This document shows positions 1-5,710 of a stretch of DNA of 7,583 bases, in pieces. A program made the position numbers and the translations under genes. The notes beneath the pieces were generated by a model. It searched no databases. It was not told the origin of the DNA and saw nothing but the letters and a program-made list of their open reading frames with translations. The number at the start of each line of letters is the position of its first letter. Position 1 is the stretch's first letter. This DNA comes from an uncultured Bacteroidales bacterium (lineage in GTDB: Bacteria; Bacteroidota; Bacteroidia; Bacteroidales; Muribaculaceae): contig CAMWQZ010000043.1 in assembly GCA_947176515.1 (NCBI GenBank), positions 1 through 7,583 of the forward strand, in the 5' to 3' direction.

Positions 1-52
1 TGTAACCTTCTGATCCGTAGTCAGATGCTCTATTCAGTTGAGCTAAGGAGCC
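1..52 (-). tRNA. tRNA-Arg(ACG), 3' part cut off by the window edge
   Basis: Read on the minus strand, position 52 begins an acceptor strand GGCTCCT, followed by TA, a D stem GCTC/GAGC (43-40 and 30-27), and an anticodon arm TCTGA-CTACGGA-TCAGA (25-9) whose loop carries ACG at 18-16. This decodes CGN arginine codons after A34-to-inosine editing. The short variable region AGGTT (8-4) and the first three bases of the T stem follow before the window ends. The T loop and the 3' acceptor strand lie outside. All visible stems pair perfectly, so the gene looks functional. The D loop has GA where most tRNAs have the invariant G18-G19 (see findings). The identity is firm, but the 3' end cannot be given. 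Confidence 0.93.
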
Positions 53-77
53 TTTCGCTCTTTTGCGATTGCGAGTG

Positions 78-108
78 CAAAGTTAAGTCTTTTTCGCGAA
101 CCGACAAA
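78..108 (-). promoter_or_regulatory. Bacteroidota-type promoter of the tRNA-Arg gene
   Basis: On the minus strand the -33 element TTTG (108-105) is followed after exactly 19 bases by TAACTTTG (85-78), a perfect match to the TAnnTTTG -7 box used by the primary sigma factor of Bacteroides and relatives. Transcription would start about 7 bases further on, near position 71, some 20 bases before the tRNA 5' end at 52. Spacing, orientation and the adjacent tRNA all agree. This is the strongest evidence in the window for the phylum. Confidence 0.8.
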
Positions 109-113
109 ATATT

Positions 114-142
114 TTTGTGTAATTTGAAGAAAAATAATTTTT
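114..142 (+). promoter_or_regulatory. candidate promoter of the 5'-nucleotidase/NagZ/PAP2 operon
   Basis: A plus-strand TTTG (114-117) is followed after 17 bases by TAATTTTT (135-142), one mismatch from TAnnTTTG. It would start transcription near 150 and leave a leader of about 90 bases. A second, weaker candidate is TTTT (173-176) with TAATTTCG (194-201), also 17 bases apart, giving a leader of about 30 bases. The region 53-240 holds no gene, is AT-rich and must carry the operon promoter, because the next gene upstream is divergent. Which candidate is real cannot be decided by eye. Confidence 0.35.
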
Positions 143-240
143 ACCGTCACAGAAATTAACTATCGTCAGCGGTTTTATGTCAACGAAAAGTGTTAATTTC
201 GCAAGAAGTTTAATAAATCCACCCAATAACACTGCACAAT

Positions 241-1764
241 ATGATGAAATTACCTGGATTAACATTGCTTGTTGCATTGCTTGGCCTTACAGCGGCGCCG
301 TCTGTCTCGGCTGAAAAGCTTGTGATACTGCATACTAACGATACCCACTCGATGATTGACCCAGATACGGATGATTTAGGAGGTGTGGTCCGCAGAAAGG
401 TGGTCATTGACAGCGTGAGAAAGGCCGAAAAAAATGTTTTGCTGGTCGACGCCGGTGATTTTGTGCAAGGTACGCTTTATTTCAACCTGTATCGTGGCGA
501 GGTAGAGCAAAAAATGATGAACGAACTCGGCTATGACATCCGCATCCTCGGTAATCATGAGTTTGATAACGGCATCTACGAACTTGCTGATCTTCTGGCA
601 GATTCACGCGCTGAGATGCTGTCAACTAATTATGATTTGTCGCAATCGGTGTTAGGTAAGCGATTCAGACCGTTTACGATTCGCGAGTTCGGCGACAAGC
701 AGGTAGGTTTTATTGGCATAAATTTGCGCCCCGAAGGCATGATTTCAGAGGGCAATTATGATGGCGTCGTATATCTCGATGCGATTAAAGCCGCCAATGC
801 TGCAGCTTGGTGGCTGAAAAATATTGAAAAGGTCGATGCGGTCGTTGCAATTACGCATATTGGATATGACCCGACTATGCCTCCGGGTGATAAACGCTTG
901 GCTCAACTGTCGGAAGACATTGATGTAATTATCGGCGGACACTCTCATGACCTTATCCAGCCTTCGCCCGAAGCGTCGGCAAGGCTGCAACCTCGCGTTA
1001 AAAACGCTGATGGTCGCGAAATCCAGATTGGTCAGCTCGGTAAGTCAGGTAAGTATATCGGCAAGATTGAAATAGACCTTGATAATCTTGCAACTAATTA
1101 TGAGACAATACGCATCGACAAGCGTCTTGACGGACGTGCTGATAGAAAGCTCGCCGACATGATTAAGCCTTACAGGCGCGGCGTTGATTCGCTGATGCGT
1201 GTAGTTATCGGCAAGAGTGCAGTCGAGTTGCCTAAAGGCGGCGAACGTCTGTTGAATTTTGGTGCAGACTTTGTGTTTGAGCGTGGTCGTAAGCTCGTAG
1301 GTGACGTTGACCTCGCCATTGTCAACAAAGGCGGTTTGCGCCGCGACTTGCCGAAGGGCGATATTACCGAAGGCATGATTATAACCCTGATGCCCTTCTA
1401 TAATTATATAAATGTATTGGAGATAAAAGGACGCGACCTTCTCGAAGCCTTTAACGTTATGGCGGCTGACGGCGGTAACGGTGTCAGCGACAATGTCAAT
1501 ATAAAGTATAGTAAGAAAGACGGAGAGTGTGTAGAAGTGCTTATCAACGGTCAGCCGCTCGACTTGGACAGAATCTACCGTCTGGCCACCATCGACTATC
1601 TCGCCAAGGGCGGCGACTACATGAGTTCGCTCAAGCGCGGCAAACTCATTGCCAAAGGAGATAAAGTGCTCTATGATGACATGATTGAAGAGTTCCGCCA
1701 CGGTATGTTTAAAGGTAAGACTCTTAATCCGTCTGACCAGCCGCGAATGAAAAATATTGATTGA
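241..1764 (+). CDS. exported 5'-nucleotidase / UDP-sugar hydrolase family protein (metallophosphatase + C-terminal domain)
   Basis: The 507-aa protein has a signal peptide (residues 1-24, ending in V-S-A before E25). An N-terminal calcineurin-like metallophosphatase domain (about 26-285) has all family metal ligands in order: D34 and H36 in NDTH, D73 in AGDF, N105 and H106 in GNHEFD, H206, and H234 and H236 in GGHSH. H106 and D109 match the catalytic His-Asp pair of UshA-type enzymes. The C-terminal 5'-nucleotidase domain (about 320-485) has NKGGLR (362-367), MPFYN (384-388) and AKGGDY (455-460), which form the nucleoside pocket. The likely reaction is periplasmic removal of phosphate from nucleotides, possibly with UDP-sugar cleavage. 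Substrate cannot be read from the sequence: the second stacking aromatic, usually GGDGF, is GGDYM here. The start could be either ATG of the ATGATG at 241/244; no clear Shine-Dalgarno is seen. First gene of the operon. Confidence 0.92.
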   Translation: MMKLPGLTLLVALLGLTAAPSVSAEKLVILHTNDTHSMIDPDTDDLGGVVRRKVVIDSVRKAEKNVLLVDAGDFVQGTLYFNLYRGEVEQKMMNELGYDIRILGNHEFDNGIYELADLLADSRAEMLSTNYDLSQSVLGKRFRPFTIREFGDKQVGFIGINLRPEGMISEGNYDGVVYLDAIKAANAAAWWLKNIEKVDAVVAITHIGYDPTMPPGDKRLAQLSEDIDVIIGGHSHDLIQPSPEASARLQPRVKNADGREIQIGQLGKSGKYIGKIEIDLDNLATNYETIRIDKRLDGRADRKLADMIKPYRRGVDSLMRVVIGKSAVELPKGGERLLNFGADFVFERGRKLVGDVDLAIVNKGGLRRDLPKGDITEGMIITLMPFYNYINVLEIKGRDLLEAFNVMAADGGNGVSDNVNIKYSKKDGECVEVLINGQPLDLDRIYRLATIDYLAKGGDYMSSLKRGKLIAKGDKVLYDDMIEEFRHGMFKGKTLNPSDQPRMKNID

Positions 1765-1789
1765 AAATCTTGCTTCCGTACACTTCAGT

Positions 1790-4759
1790 ATGAATAAAGC
1801 TGTTAAATTAGTTCTTGCATTAGCCGTTTGCTCGGCGACCTTGCTTTCTGTTGCCTCTCCGCTTGCTCGCCAACGACTCAAAGATGATGACTGTGTCAGG
1901 TGGGTAGACTCAGTTTATAATAAATTGACTCCCCGTCAGCGCGTTGCGCAATTGGTCGTGCCTAAGATTGCCCCTGATCAGGGCCAGGCTGCGCGTAATG
2001 CCGTAAAGCGCTTTGTCGCAGAAAACAATGTCGGTGGACTCTTATTCTCAAAAGGTTCGTTGACAGAGTATGCAGAAATTATAAACTATGCGCAGTCTCT
2101 GTCAGAGGTGCCTTTGATGATAACTTTCGACGGCGAGTGGGGATTGTCAATGCGCATCGCTAACACTCCGCGCTTTCCTAAAAACATGGCGCTCGGTGCG
2201 ATAACTGACCCTCGTCTTTTATATGATTATGGTCAGGAAGTGGCTCGGGAGTTTCGTTTATCAGGAGTGCAGGTTAATTTCGCACCAGTGCTCGACGTGA
2301 ATTCTAATCCCTCTAATCCAGTCATCGGTACACGCTCTTTTGGCGAAGACCCTGAGAGGGTTGCCCGTCTTGGAGTGGCATATTCGCTCGGGCTTGAAGA
2401 CGGAGGAGTGATGGCGGTGGCTAAGCATTTCCCTGGCCACGGTGACACATCTACAGACTCACATAAGTCTCGAACAGTTGTCACTCACACTCAGCAGCAA
2501 CTTGATTCGGTTGATTTAGTGCCGTTTGAGGCTTTTGTCAACGCTGGATGTTCGGGCGTTATGACTGGTCATATAGTGTTGCCAAATGTTGATTCATCTG
2601 ACCTTCCGGCATCACTTTCATATAAAATGACCACTGAACTGCTGCGTAAACGACTCGGTTTCGAAGGTGTTGTTTTTACTGATGCGCTGTCGATGGCAGG
2701 CGCCAAGGTCGAAGGCAAGAACAATGCCGTCCTTGCGCTAAAAGCTGGAGCTGACGTGCTCGAAACTTTGACATCGCCCATTGCTGATATTGATGCAATT
2801 TTGGCGGCTGTCAAGAGTGGTGAATTATCTCAGGAACGTATCGAAGAAAGTTGCCGGAGAGTGCTTGCCTATAAGTATCTTCTCGGTCTTTCATCACGTC
2901 CGAAAGCTGTTGATGTCAAATCACTTTCAAAGTCTATTAACACGGCAGAGGTCGAGGCTCTTAATCGTCGCCTGACCGCTGCCACGATGACTGTGCTAAG
3001 AAATAACGGTGATATTCTCCCGATAAAGGACCTCGGCGGAAAGTCGATTGCCGTGGTTAATATTGGCGCATCGGCTGAGAACACTTTTTCATCGTTCTGC
3101 GCTCGTTATGCTAAAACTGCATCGTTTTCGATTGATGCTAATGGTGCAAGCCAGTCCGTGTTAGCCCAGATTAAGCAGCACGACCTTGTTATCGCTGCAG
3201 TCTATTCTGATGCCCAATGGGCTCGAAATGCGTTGGCCCAACTGAAAAGTGAGCCTGGGCTGTTGCCCGTGTTCTTTGTTTCGCCCTATAAGATGGATAA
3301 ATTTGCGGCTTCTTTGTCGGGGGCTCCTGCAATTTTATTGGCATACGAGGATACGCGTCTGGCTCAGGAATATGCGGCTCAGGCTTTATTCGGCGGTATA
3401 AATGTTGATGGGCGTTTGCCTGTCGATTTACCAAAGATTGCAAAAATAGGCACCGGTGTAAAGATTGAAAAAACGCGCCTCGGCTACTCCACACCGATTA
3501 TGCAGGGATTAAAACCTACGCTAACTGATAGTCTTGATGCAATTGTCTCAAAGTTGATTGAGGCTGGTGGTATGCCTGGTTGTCAGTTGTTGGTAGCCAA
3601 AGGAGGCGACGTAGTGTATGATAAATGTTTTGGCCGCATTTCGCAAGGCGGTTCGCCTGTGACCCAGTCGACAGTCTATGACCTCGCCTCTGTGTCAAAA
3701 GCTTTGGGCACTTTGCCTGGACTTATGAAGGCATATGACATGGGCATGTTCCGCTTCGATGATTTCATGTCGACTTATGTCCCAGGGCTGCGTCAGCCTG
3801 GAAAAGATAGTTTGCGAGTGCGCGAGTTTCTGTTTCACGAGACAGGTTTCCCGGCTACCCTCAATATGTATAGCCTCATGATTGACACGGCGTCTTATTC
3901 AGGGCGTCTTATAACCTCTCGTCCTGATAAGGCTCACTCAATTAAAATTGGCAACCGGGCTTACGGTAATAATTCAGCCCGACTGAGGTCTGATATCACG
4001 GCGTCGGCTTACTCTGACAAATTCCCTGTCGAAGCATCTAAGGGGATGTTTACCGGTCCTGCAACTTACGACACGATTATGTCGCGCATCTATAATATAG
4101 ATCTTAAGCCGACAAAGAATTATCTCTATTCATGCTTGAATTTCTGTCTGCTTATGGATATGGAGCAGCGGCTCACGGGTATAGACCATGACCGTTTTGT
4201 GTCTGATAGTATTTTTGCGCCATTAGGAGCCTATACCACATGTTATCAGCCGACGAAATATTTGCCTATGAACCAGATTGCCCCTACAGAAAAAGATAAT
4301 TTTCTTCGCAAGCAGCATCTTCAGGGTTATGTTCACGATGAACTCGCCAATTTTTCAGGCGGAGTGCAAGGCAATGCTGGATTATTCTCGAATGCTGACG
4401 ATTTGGCAAAATTCTGCCAGATGTTGTTAAATGGCGGTGAGTATGGCGGTCATCGTTTCTACACCAAGGCCACAACCGATGTATTCACTCAGACCAAGAG
4501 TCCTAATTCGAGGCGTGGACTGGGCTTTGACAAGCCGGACACAGCCAAGCCTGAGTCTTCACCAACATGTGAGGAAGCCGACCCTTCGGTTTTCGGTCAT
4601 CTTGGTTTTACCGGGACAGGCTTTTGGGTTGACCCGGTCAATGATTTGATTTTTATATTCCTTACCAATCGCGTTAACCCAACTCGCGAAACGCCTGTGT
4701 TTAATAAATCGCAAATCAGACCTGAACTTTTCCGCCAAGTTTACAAGGCGCTCGAATGA
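1790..4759 (+). CDS. exported bifunctional GH3 beta-N-acetylhexosaminidase (NagZ-like) / beta-lactamase-fold serine hydrolase
   Basis: The protein is 989 aa from ATG 1790. The frame opens further upstream at TTG 1757, but the signal peptide begins at 1790 (MNKAVKLVLALAV..., cleavage near residues 22-26). Residues about 35-365 are a GH3 N-terminal barrel with TRSFGEDP (181-188), the NagZ signature KHFPGHGDT (212-220) followed by D223-S-H225 (the Asp/His acid-base loop), and nucleophile D298 in FTDALSM. Residues about 395-550 form a GH3 C-terminal sandwich. Residues about 575-985 are a serine hydrolase of the class C beta-lactamase/PBP family with S634-V-S-K637, Y780-S-C782 and H937-L-G939, plus GNAGLFS (861-867). 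It should remove non-reducing GlcNAc from muropeptides and hydrolyse a peptide or amide bond in the periplasm; the second activity is inferred. Both halves keep catalytic residues, so this is not a decayed fusion. It lies 25 bp after the nucleotidase stop and overlaps the next gene by 4 bp. Confidence 0.92.
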   Translation: MNKAVKLVLALAVCSATLLSVASPLARQRLKDDDCVRWVDSVYNKLTPRQRVAQLVVPKIAPDQGQAARNAVKRFVAENNVGGLLFSKGSLTEYAEIINYAQSLSEVPLMITFDGEWGLSMRIANTPRFPKNMALGAITDPRLLYDYGQEVAREFRLSGVQVNFAPVLDVNSNPSNPVIGTRSFGEDPERVARLGVAYSLGLEDGGVMAVAKHFPGHGDTSTDSHKSRTVVTHTQQQLDSVDLVPFEAFVNAGCSGVMTGHIVLPNVDSSDLPASLSYKMTTELLRKRLGFEGVVFTDALSMAGAKVEGKNNAVLALKAGADVLETLTSPIADIDAILAAVKSGELSQERIEESCRRVLAYKYLLGLSSRPKAVDVKSLSKSINTAEVEALNRRLTAATMTVLRNNGDILPIKDLGGKSIAVVNIGASAENTFSSFCARYAKTASFSIDANGASQSVLAQIKQHDLVIAAVYSDAQWARNALAQLKSEPGLLPVFFVSPYKMDKFAASLSGAPAILLAYEDTRLAQEYAAQALFGGINVDGRLPVDLPKIAKIGTGVKIEKTRLGYSTPIMQGLKPTLTDSLDAIVSKLIEAGGMPGCQLLVAKGGDVVYDKCFGRISQGGSPVTQSTVYDLASVSKALGTLPGLMKAYDMGMFRFDDFMSTYVPGLRQPGKDSLRVREFLFHETGFPATLNMYSLMIDTASYSGRLITSRPDKAHSIKIGNRAYGNNSARLRSDITASAYSDKFPVEASKGMFTGPATYDTIMSRIYNIDLKPTKNYLYSCLNFCLLMDMEQRLTGIDHDRFVSDSIFAPLGAYTTCYQPTKYLPMNQIAPTEKDNFLRKQHLQGYVHDELANFSGGVQGNAGLFSNADDLAKFCQMLLNGGEYGGHRFYTKATTDVFTQTKSPNSRRGLGFDKPDTAKPESSPTCEEADPSVFGHLGFTGTGFWVDPVNDLIFIFLTNRVNPTRETPVFNKSQIRPELFRQVYKALE

Positions 4760-5709
4760 AAAAAATAGCGTTAGTCCTATTAGGTCTTGCTCTCGGCGCT
4801 TCTTGTGCAAAAGCGGTCGAGGCCGATTCTGTCGGCTTGCAGTCGCAGTGTAAATTCTCATTGCGCAGGAGTCTTGTCGGCGCAGTCTCGTCTGTGGCTA
4901 TCAACGGAGCGCTGACCGAAGTTTTAAAGGATAATATTATGGAGATGCGTCCAGATGGAAGTGGCGACCACTCATTCCCGTCGAGACATACGTCTTATGC
5001 GTTTACTCTTGCATCAATCTGCGCTCACGATCTTTATCGTTTTTCACCGTTGTGGGTATCGGCGTCACATACGCTTGCCAATGCGGTTGCGATGCAGCGA
5101 GTTTATGCCTCACGACACTATCCGGGCGATGTCCTTGCCGGAGCGGCGCTCGGATTTGCGTCGACTGAGTTAGGATATTGCATATCAAATTGGATTTTCC
5201 CAGGGGACCGCTGCCATGAGCGCTTTCGTCCGAATGGTAATAGCCGTTGTCTCACGACTTCGACCGAGGCATTAATAACGTTGTGCACTCATCGCGTTGG
5301 TGGGCTTGCCGTCGGGTGCGGCATCCAATCATCGGTTTCTTTAGACTTTCCTGTGGCGGAATATTGGGGGCTTGGGGCATCAATTGGGATGCGCTCTCAT
5401 CCTGTTTATCTTGACGGTGACTATGTCGGCGGTCTTAATGGGGCTTCACTATCGGCTGGAGGTTTTATATGTCGTCAGTTTGGATATTGGCAGGCAGATG
5501 CCTCGGTTGCATTTGGCTTAATATACAATTTTGACCGACCTTGTGACGCCTCCGCATCTATTGCTCCACTCTTTGACTTATCAGCAAGCGTTTACAGATG
5601 TGTGGCCCGTGGGTTTTCGATAGGACCCAAATTCGGAGTCGATATAACAAAAAGACCGTCAGCGCTGTGCGCGCTAACGGTCAGTCTTGTTGTAAAAGCT
5701 GATTTCTGA
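4756..5709 (+). CDS. PAP2-family phosphatase with C-terminal outer-membrane-barrel-like domain
   Basis: The 317-aa protein has a signal peptide (1-20, A-K-A before V21). The PAP2 (type 2 phosphatidic acid phosphatase) signature is complete within residues 58-125: K58-x6-R65-P66, P75-S-R-H78 (usually PSGH), and S119-R-H121-Y-P-G-D125. H121 would be the phosphorylated nucleophile and H78 the acid. The helices around 39-57, 79-95, 97-118 and 124-145 are only moderately hydrophobic. Residues about 165-317 show alternating polar/apolar strands separated by turns and end in Phe, as in outer-membrane barrels. It should dephosphorylate a lipid or small phosphomonoester on the periplasmic side; the substrate is unknown. 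The start is set by the ATGA overlap with the previous stop, with a weak AAGG (4745-4748) upstream, suggesting translational coupling. The protein has 12 Cys, unusual for an exported barrel. Its last codons contain the opposing gene's terminator. Confidence 0.85.
   Translation: MKKIALVLLGLALGASCAKAVEADSVGLQSQCKFSLRRSLVGAVSSVAINGALTEVLKDNIMEMRPDGSGDHSFPSRHTSYAFTLASICAHDLYRFSPLWVSASHTLANAVAMQRVYASRHYPGDVLAGAALGFASTELGYCISNWIFPGDRCHERFRPNGNSRCLTTSTEALITLCTHRVGGLAVGCGIQSSVSLDFPVAEYWGLGASIGMRSHPVYLDGDYVGGLNGASLSAGGFICRQFGYWQADASVAFGLIYNFDRPCDASASIAPLFDLSASVYRCVARGFSIGPKFGVDITKRPSALCALTVSLVVKADF
5646..5682 (-). terminator. intrinsic terminator of the minus-strand sialidase-accessory gene, inside the PAP2 coding region
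   Basis: Read on the minus strand, a hairpin pairs 5682-5677 with 5659-5654 (6 bp, GACCGT/ACGGTC) and 5675-5671 with 5665-5661 (5 bp, AGCGC/GCGCT). It has one A/C mismatch between the two segments and a 5-base loop (5670-5666). It is followed directly by TTTTTGTT (5653-5646). This is a textbook rho-independent terminator, about 30 bases after the stop codon of the minus-strand gene (5713-5711). On the plus strand the same hairpin is followed only by an interrupted AGTCTTGTTGT, and it precedes the PAP2 stop codon, so it should work mainly on minus-strand transcripts. Confidence 0.75.
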
Positions 5710-5710
5710 G

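Noticed and set aside
1757..1789. TTG upstream extension of the GH3/serine hydrolase gene
   Set aside because: It would put eleven non-signal residues before a good signal peptide and overlap the nucleotidase stop. ATG 1790 gives a normal exported protein.
1045..1881. A 278-codon open frame on the minus strand across the end of the nucleotidase and start of the GH3 gene
   Set aside because: It lies antisense to clearly conserved domains, has no recognisable motif, signal or promoter, and crosses a gene boundary. It is a by-product of codon use in the plus-strand genes.
2849..2863. Decay of the GH3 C-terminal domain into a non-functional linker
   Set aside because: The region after about residue 395 still shows the ordinary GH3 C-terminal pattern (TVLRNNGDILPI, ALFGGINVDGRLPVDLP), so there is no sign of truncation.
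5654..5693. A terminator for the plus-strand operon at the same hairpin
   Set aside because: The plus-strand tail AGTCTTGTTGT is interrupted, and stopping there would remove the PAP2 stop codon. The minus strand has the proper T tract.
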